NCBI GenBank assembly: GCA_910584325.1
Contig: CAJTZH010000002.1
Coordinates: forward strand, 39,092-103,091
DNA length: 64,000 bases
Reading direction: 5' to 3'
Source of the DNA: an uncultured Lachnospiraceae bacterium
GTDB lineage: Bacteria; Bacillota; Clostridia; Lachnospirales; Lachnospiraceae
Shown here: positions 1-8,306 of the stretch, piece by piece
How the letters are laid out: each line of letters opens with the position of its first letter
Numbering within the stretch: the first letter of the stretch is position 1
Position numbers and translations under genes: made by a program
Notes under the pieces: generated by a model
The model's input: only the letters and a program-made list of their open reading frames with translations
Database searches by the model: none
Told to the model about the DNA's origin: nothing

Positions 1-141
1 ATATTTTTCTCATTATTGTTCAAAGCATTAAAATTTGGATTTAAAAATGATGCTGCAATATATAATTCCTTGTGTATTATTTACGTAAATTATTATACTA
101 TCATTATTTAGCGTAGTCAAACGCAATAGGATAGATTGTAC

Positions 142-170
142 TTGAAAAAAAACAATTATTTCGTTATAAT
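142..170 (+). promoter_or_regulatory. Vegetative promoter of ispE
   Basis: TTGAAA (142-147) and a perfect TATAAT (165-170) are separated by 17 nt, an almost ideal sigma-A promoter. Transcription would begin near 177, about 30 nt before the ispE start. This excludes an upstream in-frame start at 136. Confidence 0.75.
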
Positions 171-207
171 CACTTTATGCGGGTATTACAGAATAAAAGG
201 AAGATTT

Positions 208-1083
208 ATGGACAGTATCAGATTAAAGGCTAGAGCCAAGATTAATTTAGCACTTGATGTAACGGGAAAACGGGAAGACGGCTATCATGAAGTACGTATG
301 GTTATGCAGAGCATTAACCTTTATGACAGCATTTCTCTCACAAAAAGCAGAGAGCCGGGTATCAGGATTCGTACCAATCGCGCCTACCTGCCGACAAACG
401 AGGATAATTTGATTTATAAAGCTGTCAGGTTGATAATGGATGAATACGGCATTCATTCGGGGGTGGATGTGGTATTGGAAAAGTTTATTCCGGTCGCGGC
501 GGGACTTGCCGGAGGAAGTTCTGATGCCGCCGCAGCCATGGTGGGCATGACGCGTCTGTTTTCGGTGAAGACCTCAATGACAAGGCTGATGGAGCTTGGC
601 GTAAAAGTAGGAGCCGACGTGCCGTTCTGTATTATGCGGGGAACAGTACTTGCAGAAGGAATCGGGGAACGGCTCACCAGGCTTGAGCCCATGCGGTCCT
701 GTCCAATTTTGATTGCAAAACCGGGAATCAATGTCTCAACAAAATATGTTTATAGTAATCTGATATTGGATGAAGATACGGTACACCCCGATATTGACGG
801 AATGATTGACGCGATAAAAAGAAGAGATATTAACGGCGTATGCTCGAAGATGGGGAATGTATTGGAGAGTGTAACTGTCAGGGAATATCCGGTTATCGAA
901 GAAATAAAGCGGCAGATGATGGCGTCGGGAGCCATCAATGCCATGATGAGCGGAAGCGGACCTACGGTATTTGGAGTTTTCGGGAACAGAAGAAATGCCG
1001 GTGCGTGCGCCGATGTCCTGAGGGTGACAGGAATTGCAAAACAAATATATATAACAGATGTATTTCATTGCTTTGGGAGGTAA
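208..1083 (+). CDS. ispE: 4-diphosphocytidyl-2-C-methyl-D-erythritol kinase IspE
   Basis: IspE phosphorylates CDP-methylerythritol with ATP in the cytoplasmic MEP pathway to isoprenoid precursors. The 291-residue protein has the family length. The substrate-contacting motif ARAKINLALDV lies near residues 8-18, the GHMP-kinase glycine-rich ATP loop PVAAGLAGGSSDAAA at about 95-109, and a conserved MSGSGPTVFG stretch near the C terminus. The ATG at 208 is chosen because it follows AAAAGGA and lies downstream of the promoter at 142-170. The GntR regulator and spoIIR follow closely, an arrangement I recall from other Clostridia. Nothing is unusual in the sequence. Confidence 0.95.
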   Translation: MDSIRLKARAKINLALDVTGKREDGYHEVRMVMQSINLYDSISLTKSREPGIRIRTNRAYLPTNEDNLIYKAVRLIMDEYGIHSGVDVVLEKFIPVAAGLAGGSSDAAAAMVGMTRLFSVKTSMTRLMELGVKVGADVPFCIMRGTVLAEGIGERLTRLEPMRSCPILIAKPGINVSTKYVYSNLILDEDTVHPDIDGMIDAIKRRDINGVCSKMGNVLESVTVREYPVIEEIKRQMMASGAINAMMSGSGPTVFGVFGNRRNAGACADVLRVTGIAKQIYITDVFHCFGR

Positions 1084-1089
1084 CAAAAC

Positions 1090-1764
1090 ATGGAGAAGGA
1101 ACTTAAAATAATGGAATCGGATGAATATCTGCCCTTACGGGATGTTGTCTTTAAGACATTGCGGCAGGCTATTTTAAAAGGAGATATGGAACCGGGCGAG
1201 CGTCTGATGGAGATTACGCTGGCAAATAAACTTGGCGTAAGCCGCACGCCGATTCGCGAAGCAATCCGCAAACTGGAGCTGGAAGGATTGGTGCACATGG
1301 TGCCAAGAAAAGGCGCCATCGTCGCTTCCATTTCCGAAAAAGATATGAGAGACGTGCTTGAGGTTCGTGTCACGCTGGAGGAACTGGCTGTAAAGCTTGC
1401 CATTCAAAATATGGAAGAGCCGGATATAGACCAGCTGAGGAGAGCGGCAAAGAAGTTTGAAAGCGCGGTGATAGCCAGAGATATTGTAGATATTGTGGAA
1501 GCAGATGTGATGTTTCATGATGTTATTTACAATAGGACGAACAACGGACGGTTGATACAGATTATCAATAACCTGCGCGAGCAGATGTACCGTTACCGAT
1601 TGGAGTATGTTAAGGACGCGAGAACGCATTCGATTTTAATCAGCGAACATCAGGACATTATAACGGCGCTTGAAAAAAGAGATGTGGACGAGGCTAAAAA
1701 CGCGGTGAGACAGCATATTATCAATCAGGAAAAAGGAATTGTCCGTGCAATAAAAGACCGTTAA
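1090..1764 (+). CDS. GntR-family (FadR/FCD subfamily) transcriptional regulator
   Basis: A 224-residue DNA-binding regulator. Residues about 10-80 form a winged helix-turn-helix with the GntR signature (GERLMEITLANKLGVSRTPIREAI). Residues about 90-220 form an all-helical FCD ligand-binding domain that typically binds a small carboxylate, often through a metal. GGAGG (1076-1080) lies 9 nt before the ATG and 6 nt separate it from ispE, so the two are probably co-transcribed. The ligand and target operon cannot be read from the sequence. Confidence 0.9.
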   Translation: MEKELKIMESDEYLPLRDVVFKTLRQAILKGDMEPGERLMEITLANKLGVSRTPIREAIRKLELEGLVHMVPRKGAIVASISEKDMRDVLEVRVTLEELAVKLAIQNMEEPDIDQLRRAAKKFESAVIARDIVDIVEADVMFHDVIYNRTNNGRLIQIINNLREQMYRYRLEYVKDARTHSILISEHQDIITALEKRDVDEAKNAVRQHIINQEKGIVRAIKDR

Positions 1765-1765
1765 T

Positions 1766-1794
1766 GTATAAAACTTCATAAAAATGTCAATCCT
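1766..1794 (+). promoter_or_regulatory. Possible sigma-F promoter of spoIIR
   Basis: GTATA (1766-1770) matches the sigma-F -35 box. After 15 nt comes GTCAATCCT (1786-1794), which only partly matches the GGnnAnAnT -10 box. spoIIR is known to be sigma-F dependent in Bacillus, and that prior is the main support. Confidence 0.3.
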
Positions 1795-1826
1795 ATGATT
1801 ACAGACAGTTTATGGGGGTACATAGT

Positions 1827-2441
1827 ATGAATGTATTAAAAGTTTTAAGAACTGCTGTACTGGCAGTTCTTTTATTTCTCACAATCCATATTATATTTAG
1901 TGAGAGAGTGACGGTAGAGCAGGAGGAAATAGCAAAGGAGTTGATTCGCTTTCATGTGAGGGCGAACAGCGACAGCAAAGCAGACCAGCAGCTCAAACTG
2001 GAGGTAAAAAATACCGTTGTAAATTACATGGAACAGATTCTTGAAGGTTCTCAAAGTGTGGAAGAGTCGAAAAAGAGAATTGAGGAAAATATGGACGCGA
2101 TTCTTTGGGAGGCGATGAATACCATACATGCAAGAGGATATGACTACGACGTATACGGTTATATGGTAAAAGAATATTTTCCGTTAAGAGTGTACGGTGA
2201 CATTGCGCTTCCGCCGGGAGAATATACGGCATTTCGCATTGATATCGGGGAAGCCAGGGGGAAAAACTGGTGGTGCGTACTTTATCCGCCGCTGTGTTTT
2301 GTCGATATAACACATGGAGTCGTTCCGAAAGAAAGTAAAGAAGAATTTCAAAATATTATCGGAGAAGAGACGCCGGCGCTGACGGATACCTGTTCTCTTG
2401 AGTTTAAATATTTAACGTTTTTAAATAAATATCTGGAGTAA
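1827..2441 (+). CDS. spoIIR: Stage II sporulation protein R (SpoIIR)
   Basis: In spore formers SpoIIR is made in the forespore, exported, and triggers the SpoIIGA protease that activates pro-sigma-E in the mother cell. The 204-residue product has one N-terminal hydrophobic segment (about residues 8-24) suited to export. The family core RFHVRANSDSKADQQLKLEV lies at about 41-60. The ATG at 1827 is preferred over one at 1812 because the G-rich ribosome site GGGGG (1815-1819) lies just upstream of it. The next gene starts 2 nt after the stop. The cell is therefore expected to sporulate. Confidence 0.93.
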   Translation: MNVLKVLRTAVLAVLLFLTIHIIFSERVTVEQEEIAKELIRFHVRANSDSKADQQLKLEVKNTVVNYMEQILEGSQSVEESKKRIEENMDAILWEAMNTIHARGYDYDVYGYMVKEYFPLRVYGDIALPPGEYTAFRIDIGEARGKNWWCVLYPPLCFVDITHGVVPKESKEEFQNIIGEETPALTDTCSLEFKYLTFLNKYLE

Positions 2442-2442
2442 A

Positions 2443-2889
2443 ATGATGACAAACGACGTAATTGTTACCGTGAAGGGCGTTCAAATCGGTCTGGAATCGG
2501 AAGATGATATTGAAGTAATCAGTCCCGGAAAATATTATGAGAGAAATGAAAAGCTGTTTATCCGTTATGAAGAACAGCAGGAAGACATGACAGGAACGAT
2601 TATCAATATTATAAAAATCGGACCGGAGGGCGTCGAGATTATCAAAAAGGGATTAATAGGGGCTCAGATGGTTTTTCGGGAAAAGGAGAGCATTAACACT
2701 TGTTACGAAACGCCGTATGGCATGATGATGGTTACGATTTATACGGACCGTGTGCAATATACTGTTAATGAGGAATTGATTGAAGTAAACCTGTCGTATA
2801 AGATTGAGATGAACGGTGAGATGCTTTCTGACGCGCAGGTATACATAAAAGTAGTGCCAAGAACGAACGAGGGTCTCTCCCTTGTTTAA
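2443..2889 (+). CDS. DUF1934 (YwiB-like) calycin-type beta-barrel protein
   Basis: A 148-residue protein of the DUF1934 family (B. subtilis YwiB type), a small cytoplasmic beta-barrel of unknown function. Visible family features are a DVIVTVKGVQ start, a central FIRYEEQQEDMTGT strand pair, ETPYGMM in the middle, and a C-terminal SYKIEMNGE strand. It starts 2 nt after spoIIR; an alternative ATG at 2446 fits GGAG (2435-2438) slightly better. It ends the ispE-spoIIR operon just before a strong terminator. Confidence 0.85.
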   Translation: MMTNDVIVTVKGVQIGLESEDDIEVISPGKYYERNEKLFIRYEEQQEDMTGTIINIIKIGPEGVEIIKKGLIGAQMVFREKESINTCYETPYGMMMVTIYTDRVQYTVNEELIEVNLSYKIEMNGEMLSDAQVYIKVVPRTNEGLSLV

Positions 2890-2910
2890 AAATACAAATT
2901 GAAAGTAAAA

Positions 2911-2960
2911 GAAAGCTGCCGCATGATGAATAATCTCTTCATGTGACAGCTTTCTTTTTT
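2911..2960. terminator. Rho-independent terminator, probably bidirectional
   Basis: GAAAGCTGCCGCATGA (2911-2926) pairs with TCATGTGACAGCTTTC (2939-2954) through about 16 positions with wobbles. A T-tract follows on the + strand, and A-rich sequence (2907-2914) gives U residues on the other strand. It separates the spoIIR operon from the convergent gene at 2959-3414. Confidence 0.85.
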
Positions 2961-3414
2961 ATTTCTTCTTATCTTTTTTAAACCTTGCAAAAAATCCTTT
3001 TTTCTTAGGAGTTTCCTTAGCCGGCATACCACCCCGGACAGATTTGATTCCGACAATGTAAATACCGCTGACTTCCGCTTTCACTTCCGCCTTGACAGGA
3101 ATGTCGTCAAAAATCTTGTCGTCGGCAATCAATGTTGTGATTTTTGGACCGACTTTCGCTTTTACAATTGGAAGCTTGGCGTTTCGTAAATATTTTGGCG
3201 TCTGTTCCAATACTATCTTCGGTAAATTTGCTTCTTTTATTTTCATTTTCTTTTTATCGATTATCAGCATGGACATCGTCTGCTTGGCTGCGTCAATTTG
3301 TGCTTTCTGTGCGTCAGCTTTCTTGCGGAGATGGTTGCCGTAGATAAGCAGTGCAATAAATGCGACTAAAAGAACCGCCACAATAATCAGAACTATTTTT
3401 AATGCTAAAGGCAT
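2959..3414 (-). CDS. Small membrane-anchored protein, unknown function
   Basis: I do not recognise a named family. The 151 residues begin with one hydrophobic helix (about residues 4-26) followed by a basic, mixed-charge stretch, a central beta-rich region (about 60-125), and a strongly basic tail ending FKKDKKK. It probably has a single membrane anchor with a cytoplasmic domain. The start is supported by AGGAGGT 10 nt upstream on the minus strand and a promoter at 3456-3483. It lies alone between convergent and co-directional neighbours. Confidence 0.7.
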   Translation of the reverse strand: MPLALKIVLIIVAVLLVAFIALLIYGNHLRKKADAQKAQIDAAKQTMSMLIIDKKKMKIKEANLPKIVLEQTPKYLRNAKLPIVKAKVGPKITTLIADDKIFDDIPVKAEVKAEVSGIYIVGIKSVRGGMPAKETPKKKGFFARFKKDKKK

Positions 3415-3455
3415 ATATGTAAAACCTCCTATATGAAATTAAAATTAACTTTATT

Positions 3456-3483
3456 ATTGTATCATAAAATGCGTAAAAATCAA
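3456..3483 (-). promoter_or_regulatory. Vegetative promoter of the leftward small membrane protein
   Basis: Read on the minus strand, TTGATT (3478-3483) and TACAAT (3456-3461) are 16 nt apart, upstream of the ribosome site at 3425-3431. Confidence 0.5.
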
Positions 3484-3496
3484 ATATATTTAAGGG

Positions 3497-4228
3497 CTAA
3501 ACGAGAACTTTATTTTTTTCATATGTCCCGGCGATAATATTCTGTGTATATGCGCCTAAAAATTTCTTGTTTTCCGCGTCCAGTTCCGAGATGATAATCG
3601 GTTTGCCAAATTCAATTACAATATGCGCTTTCTTCAAAAACGGCATGTGGTTTTCAAAGATTGCGGCAGTGTTGTTAAATGTCACAGGAATAACAGGACA
3701 TTTGCTCTTTTCCGCAATTTTAAGGGAACCTTCTTTGAAGGGAATCATTTCTCCGTTTTCTGAGCGGGTTCCTTCCGGAAAAATGAAAAGACTGTAGCCG
3801 GCTTTCACTTCCTCGATACCGGTAAGAATGGTTTTCAGTGCTTCTTTAGGGTTGTCTCGGTCTAGGAACAGGCAGTGGACATACTTCATCCACTGGCGTA
3901 AAAGCGGATATCGGAGCATCTCTTTTTTTGCAACATACCCGGTCGGTTTTTTAAAATAAATGTACGAAGTTAAAATGTCGAAATAACTGTTATGATTTCC
4001 GACATAAAGAACCGCGGTATCATCCGGAATATTCTCCAGACCAAGCGCCGTTGTTTTTACTCCGCTGATAAACAGAACGCATTTAAAAACGCCCCGGACA
4101 AATTTTTGTGTAAATGTGTCCATTTTTGTCTGGTTGTTTTTCCAAAAAAGACGCATAAACAAAAAAATAAAAGGGGTAGCAATTACAACAATAATAGCGT
4201 ACAGCATAAAAATAATTAATCGTATCAT
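3497..4228 (-). CDS. plsC: 1-acyl-sn-glycerol-3-phosphate acyltransferase (PlsC family)
   Basis: PlsC-type enzymes transfer an acyl chain to lysophosphatidic acid to make phosphatidic acid at the membrane. The 243-residue protein has an N-terminal hydrophobic segment (about 2-25), the catalytic HX4D motif HNSYFD (about 79-84) and the substrate-binding FPEGTRS (about 150-156). I place the start at 4228 because GATGAGG lies 9 nt upstream on the minus strand; the longer reading from 4261 has no ribosome site. It may be read with the next leftward gene (45 nt between the 4228-gene stop and the promoter region of 2959-3414), but that gene has its own promoter. Confidence 0.9.
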   Translation of the reverse strand: MIRLIIFMLYAIIVVIATPFIFLFMRLFWKNNQTKMDTFTQKFVRGVFKCVLFISGVKTTALGLENIPDDTAVLYVGNHNSYFDILTSYIYFKKPTGYVAKKEMLRYPLLRQWMKYVHCLFLDRDNPKEALKTILTGIEEVKAGYSLFIFPEGTRSENGEMIPFKEGSLKIAEKSKCPVIPVTFNNTAAIFENHMPFLKKAHIVIEFGKPIIISELDAENKKFLGAYTQNIIAGTYEKNKVLV

Positions 4229-4366
4229 GTATGAATACCTCATCAAGTTTATTAATACCATTGTAAAATATTAGAAAATTTATTGCAACTTAAAAAGTAT
4301 AATATAGTAGAATTATGCAAAAAATAATGTTAAAATATACCAAAATTACAGTTAAGAGGGATACGC

Positions 4367-5503
4367 ATGGACGGTGCAAATATAATAGATTATTTAAAGT
4401 GGAGAGGAGATTTAAGTTTTGGACAAACCCCATTGAATGATGTGGACAGTCTGATTCTCAGTCAGATTATTTATATCCCGTTTGAGGGCATTGTGCCTTC
4501 TGTCAGAAGTACGCGGACAATTACATTAAAAAATGCGTGCGACAAGTTTTTTAACATGTATGACGAGACAAAATCAAGCCTTGGCGCGCTGCTGCCAAAG
4601 GAAATATTTGATTTATTCAGACTGGCGGGTGAAAGCGTGCGCTTTGGAAAGATCCGCCTTTCCAGATATACAAATAAAATTAATCATGAGACGGAAATAC
4701 AATTTTGCGCAATGACCGTATTTATAGATGAGCTGAATGAAGTGTTTATCGATTTTCGGGGAACGGACGATACGCTTGTCGGATGGAAAGAAGATTTTAA
4801 CATGGGGTTCATGACCCCGGTTCCGTCACAGACGGAAGCCGTTAAGTATTTTAGCTATGTGATAAACAGGTGTCTTTGTGAGAATGACAGCTTAAAAATC
4901 CGTCTGGGAGGTCATTCCAAAGGAGGCAATCTTGCCGTTTTCGCGGCGACATTTGTGCGTGAACAGGCAGAAACGTCCATACAGGATAGGATTGAGTGCA
5001 TTTATAATTTCGACGGTCCGGGATTTGACGATAAGGTAATACAAAGTGAGGAATATATGAGAACCCGCGAAAAAATTAAAACGATTATTCCGCAGTCTTC
5101 CGTAGTGGGAATGCTTTTAGGACATGAGGAAGGATATACGGTTGTAAAGAGTAATCAGGTGGGGCTTTTACAGCATGACGCGCTTTCGTGGGAAGTAATG
5201 GGAACGGAGTTTATCTGTCTGGAAAGTGTGACGGATTCCAGTATTGTATTGGATAAAACGCTTAAGACCTGGATTAAAAGCATGGATACCGTCAGCGCGG
5301 AACGGTTTGTAACGGCGCTATTTGAAATTTTGAGCGCAACGGATGCGAGGACGCTGACAGAATTAATGACGGGAAAAAACAGGAGCATTTCCGTGATGAT
5401 GAAAGCGTATGCCGGTGAGGATGAAGATACAAAAAGGATGCTCAAATCGGCGGTGCGTTCGATGATAGATATTTGGAAGCGTAATATAAAAAGGAAGGCA
5501 TAA
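4367..5503 (+). CDS. DUF2974 (Mbeg1-like) lipase-fold protein
   Basis: A 378-residue cytoplasmic protein with an alpha/beta-hydrolase core. FRGTDDTLVGWKED (about 130-143) resembles the class 3 lipase oxyanion region. GHSKG (182-186) is the nucleophile elbow with Ser184. A DGPGFDD loop may carry the acid residue. This matches the DUF2974 family, for which hydrolase activity is assumed rather than proven. No signal peptide is seen. It is a single gene ending in a strong terminator. The substrate is unknown; a lipid ester or peptide is possible. Confidence 0.8.
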   Translation: MDGANIIDYLKWRGDLSFGQTPLNDVDSLILSQIIYIPFEGIVPSVRSTRTITLKNACDKFFNMYDETKSSLGALLPKEIFDLFRLAGESVRFGKIRLSRYTNKINHETEIQFCAMTVFIDELNEVFIDFRGTDDTLVGWKEDFNMGFMTPVPSQTEAVKYFSYVINRCLCENDSLKIRLGGHSKGGNLAVFAATFVREQAETSIQDRIECIYNFDGPGFDDKVIQSEEYMRTREKIKTIIPQSSVVGMLLGHEEGYTVVKSNQVGLLQHDALSWEVMGTEFICLESVTDSSIVLDKTLKTWIKSMDTVSAERFVTALFEILSATDARTLTELMTGKNRSISVMMKAYAGEDEDTKRMLKSAVRSMIDIWKRNIKRKA

Positions 5504-5517
5504 TAAATACGAAAAAG

Positions 5518-5554
5518 GCAGGGACGTGCGATGGGAAGTTCCTGCTGTTTTTTT
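5518..5554 (+). terminator. Rho-independent terminator after the DUF2974 gene
   Basis: GCAGGGAC (5518-5525) pairs with GTTCCTGC (5538-5545), followed by TGTTTTTTT. Confidence 0.85.
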
Positions 5555-5631
5555 GCGGTAAATATAAAAATTTTACAACACTTTTGTGTGTTCGTTTGTA
5601 TTCCTTATATAGAGGAAAAGGCGGTGATGTC

Positions 5632-6087
5632 ATGGATGAGAAACAAATAGGCGATATTTATGAGCGAAATGTTGACAGTATATACAGACTATGTTTTTCC
5701 TATCTGAAAAATAAAGACGATGCCTTTGACGCAATGCAGAATACGTTTTTCCGGATGATTCAGAAGAAGAAAACGTTTGACAGTCCGGAGCATGAAAAGG
5801 CATGGCTGATTGTGTGCGCGTCGAATATCTGTAAAAACGTACTTGCGCATTGGTGGAGAAAGAACGTTTCGATTGAGGAGAATGACGGCATAGGGGGATG
5901 CCAGGAAGACAGGGAACTTCTGATGGTCTTATTAAATTTGCCCGAAAAGTATCGGATTCCGATTTATCTGCATTATTATGAAGGGTATAATTCTATGGAA
6001 ATCGGGAAAATGATGGGAAAAAGTGACGCGACCATAAGAGGCTGGCTAAAAAAGGGGAGAGAGCTTCTTGGAAAGGAAATAGGGTGA
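5632..6087 (+). CDS. ECF-type RNA polymerase sigma factor
   Basis: A 151-residue sigma-70 family factor with only regions 2 and 4. Region 2 (about 8-72) contains a YLKNKDDAFDAMQNTFFRM helix. Region 4 (about 98-148) ends in a helix-turn-helix with MMGKSDATIRGWLKKGREL. The ATG at 5632 is preferred over an earlier in-frame start at 5584 because the family begins near here and GGCGGTGA lies just upstream. The next gene begins 5 nt after the stop and encodes a single-pass membrane protein, the usual arrangement for an anti-sigma partner. The signal sensed is unknown. Confidence 0.9.
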   Translation: MDEKQIGDIYERNVDSIYRLCFSYLKNKDDAFDAMQNTFFRMIQKKKTFDSPEHEKAWLIVCASNICKNVLAHWWRKNVSIEENDGIGGCQEDRELLMVLLNLPEKYRIPIYLHYYEGYNSMEIGKMMGKSDATIRGWLKKGRELLGKEIG

Positions 6088-6092
6088 TAAGT

Positions 6093-7958
6093 ATGGAAGA
6101 TCAAATAAGGGATAAGGTAGCAAGGGCGTATGGTGGCATTGTTCTGGAGGAGGGTTTAAAAAGGCGGGCAAAAAGAAATATCCTTGAGAAAGAACAAAGA
6201 GGCGGCAGAAGAAAATTTATATATGGTGTTGTTGCAGCAGCGGCAGTTGTTATATTTGTACTTGGAAATATTCTGATGATACGGTTGAATCTGGAACATG
6301 AGAGGGGTGCTGCAATGATGGAAACCACTCCTTCTGCAGAGGAGGAGACCACAGGTAATATGCAGGCAAGGGCGCTGGAGGATATCCAGACTTTGGCGGA
6401 GCTTGAAGAACTGTCATTCGCTGCGAATTCCTATGTCTGGAATCTGGAAAATAATTTTTATGTTGCAATATTATGTTATGACGAAAATAATGAGGCGTGT
6501 CTTCCTAAAAACAATATGATGGCGAGAATAGAGTATGCTTATTTTTTGTTTGATGAGTCCGGTGCTAAGCTGAAAGAGTGGCAGGAAAATTTCGATATCG
6601 AAAGCAAAGAGTATCAGAGTATCGGGGCGGTTTTTATAAACGGCGACTGGTATGAAGTGCGGGACAGTAAGAAAGACGGCAGTGAACATTATTATGAAGT
6701 GTACAATGTTACGTCGCCGGAGAAGAGTAGCTATGCCCGTCATCCGGAAGATGAGGAAATCATAAACCGTATTAGTTCGAGCACCTATTATTTTGCCAGA
6801 TATGCAGAAGATGGCAACGGTTATATGGAAGTTGGGGTACTGGACAATGAGTATTACAGACAGGTTTCTGATTTTATAGAGGTAAACAACCGTCAGGACC
6901 TGGAGCAGCTCATAGCGCAGCCGGAAGTGTATTCTATAAAGCTTCTAAATGATTTGTATTTCGTTGTGCTGCCATATCGTCAGAACAGAAGATGCAGTCT
7001 GAATGACCAGGCAGATACAATTGTTATAGGCTGTTATAAGACGGAAAATGATGAGATTGCCGGATACTGGGAGTCGCTTCGGGAGGCAGAAAACAGTGAT
7101 GTGGAATATATAGGTGTATCGGGCTATGACGGGGATTTTTATCTTATCAGCAAGGTAAAAGATACGGAGAAATATTATATAAGCGCTCTATTATGGGATT
7201 TTGAAGAATCCCTGTATTGTGATGAGGGAATCTGCCCTGATGTATACGCCAACGCGACATTTTTTGCAAGGCTGGCAGCGGAAGATGGTGCTTTATACTG
7301 GCAGATTGGAGATAATATAGAAAGCGGAACGGATTATTCCTCAAAAAGTTTCTGCGAAAAGTATTCGTGGGATGAACAGTGTACGAAAGATATGACCATG
7401 CGTGATATTTATGTGGCGGAAAACTGGATTGGCAAAAAAGTGTCTCAATTTAACGGGCTGGAACGGTTTTTTAAGGAAGCTGTTCAAAAAGAGTCTGTAA
7501 CAGGCGATTTGTCAGGCGCAGGAAGCACGGGAAATGCGTATCAGACGGATTATTATTTTGAGTGCGCGGGTTTTCGTGTATCAGCAGAACTGGGTTCTGA
7601 TGAAATTATATCGGTTGCGCTGATTACGGAGCATGATTATGTGACGGAAAATGTGTGGATCGGAATGGATATGGAACAGGTCAGAAAAAATATGGGGATG
7701 AATGAGGAAGCGTATTTCGAATACGGCGGGAATATGTTCGCGGCAGTCGAACGGGACGGTCTTCTGTATGAGTTCCAGTTTCAGAAAGAAAAAATAGGGG
7801 AAAATCTTCCGCCGTATGCCAGCTATCCGGCGCCGGACTATGTGCTTACCTACGCGAAAATAAGCGACGCCGCAAAAATAAAAACATCATCCGTTAAATC
7901 TATGGGAGAGCATCTGTTTGGAGACGGACATTCCTTGGAGGAAGGAAAGGATATTTAG
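6093..7958 (+). CDS. Single-pass membrane protein, probable anti-sigma partner of the ECF factor
   Basis: Not a recognised family. The product is about 621 residues: a short basic cytoplasmic N terminus (about 1-40), one membrane helix (about 43-63), and a long acidic, tyrosine-rich extracytoplasmic part. That part contains repeated beta-strand units (visible in similar YFARYAEDGNGY and FFARLAAEDGALY stretches) and ends with a domain around ENVWIGMDMEQV. The start at 6093 follows AGGGTGAT. Coupling to the sigma gene suggests that the N terminus restrains the sigma factor and the outer part senses an envelope signal; this is inferred from context. The outer domain is much larger than in typical anti-sigma proteins. 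Confidence 0.65.
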   Translation: MEDQIRDKVARAYGGIVLEEGLKRRAKRNILEKEQRGGRRKFIYGVVAAAAVVIFVLGNILMIRLNLEHERGAAMMETTPSAEEETTGNMQARALEDIQTLAELEELSFAANSYVWNLENNFYVAILCYDENNEACLPKNNMMARIEYAYFLFDESGAKLKEWQENFDIESKEYQSIGAVFINGDWYEVRDSKKDGSEHYYEVYNVTSPEKSSYARHPEDEEIINRISSSTYYFARYAEDGNGYMEVGVLDNEYYRQVSDFIEVNNRQDLEQLIAQPEVYSIKLLNDLYFVVLPYRQNRRCSLNDQADTIVIGCYKTENDEIAGYWESLREAENSDVEYIGVSGYDGDFYLISKVKDTEKYYISALLWDFEESLYCDEGICPDVYANATFFARLAAEDGALYWQIGDNIESGTDYSSKSFCEKYSWDEQCTKDMTMRDIYVAENWIGKKVSQFNGLERFFKEAVQKESVTGDLSGAGSTGNAYQTDYYFECAGFRVSAELGSDEIISVALITEHDYVTENVWIGMDMEQVRKNMGMNEEAYFEYGGNMFAAVERDGLLYEFQFQKEKIGENLPPYASYPAPDYVLTYAKISDAAKIKTSSVKSMGEHLFGDGHSLEEGKDI

Positions 7959-7960
7959 AC

Positions 7961-7989
7961 TTGACAAATCTTTGAAAAATGCATATATT
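7961..7989 (+). promoter_or_regulatory. Vegetative promoter of the ileS leader
   Basis: A perfect TTGACA (7961-7966), 17 nt spacer and TATATT (7984-7989): a very strong sigma-A promoter starting just after the previous stop codon. It would give a leader of about 310 nt. Confidence 0.85.
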
Positions 7990-8020
7990 ACTATTTAAAG
8001 TAAAATTTAAATAGTTTAAC

Positions 8021-8251
8021 ACGATGACGAAGACAGTAAGGTAAAATTAAACGTAAAAGCGAGCCGGAGATGGTGTGAGACCGGTACAAGTAGATTTTAT
8101 CTGAATATCACTTCCGAGTATCAGTCCCAAAGCGGCACGCGAGTAGGCACTGACGGCACCCGCCGATATCAGGGGCGCATATGATGGTATGTCGTAACAG
8201 GTGAGATAATTGTGGCTTTCGACCTTTTACGGTCGGAAGCCATTTTGTTTT
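8021..8251 (+). promoter_or_regulatory. T-box riboswitch leader of ileS (isoleucine specifier)
   Basis: The 348-nt gap before ileS holds a tRNA-sensing T-box leader. Stem I features are visible: GAGCCGGAGATGGTGTGAGA then CCGGTAC (8061-8087), and the specifier loop GAATATCACTTCCGAG (8103-8118) with ATC, an isoleucine codon, at 8107-8109 followed by a purine. A GTAGGCACTGACGG element (8143-8155) resembles the linker after Stem I. Uncharged tRNA-Ile should stabilise an antiterminator and allow ileS transcription. The usual AGGGTGGNACCGCG antiterminator motif is not present in canonical form; AGGTGAGATAATTG (8199-8212) occupies its place. Confidence 0.85.
8213..8251 (+). terminator. Regulated terminator of the ileS T-box
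   Basis: TGGCTTTCGACC (8213-8224) pairs with GGTCGGAAGCCA (8231-8242) with a single wobble, followed by TTTTGTTTTAT. It lies 56 nt before the ileS start. Confidence 0.88.
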
Positions 8252-8306
8252 ATATTCAAAGAAATCGTATTTCGTGTTGAAGTGTATGGATTAAGGAGGA
8301 ACATTC

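Noticed and set aside
136..207. Earlier in-frame start for ispE at 136
   Set aside because: It lies upstream of and across the promoter (142-170); the family N terminus and a ribosome site support 208.
4283..4303. TTGCAA and TATAAT upstream of the DUF2974 gene as a promoter
   Set aside because: The spacing is only 9 nt; no properly spaced -35 box was found for this TATAAT.
5577..5592. AACAC/GTGTT inverted repeat upstream of the ECF sigma gene
   Set aside because: Five base pairs only; expected by chance in AT-rich sequence.
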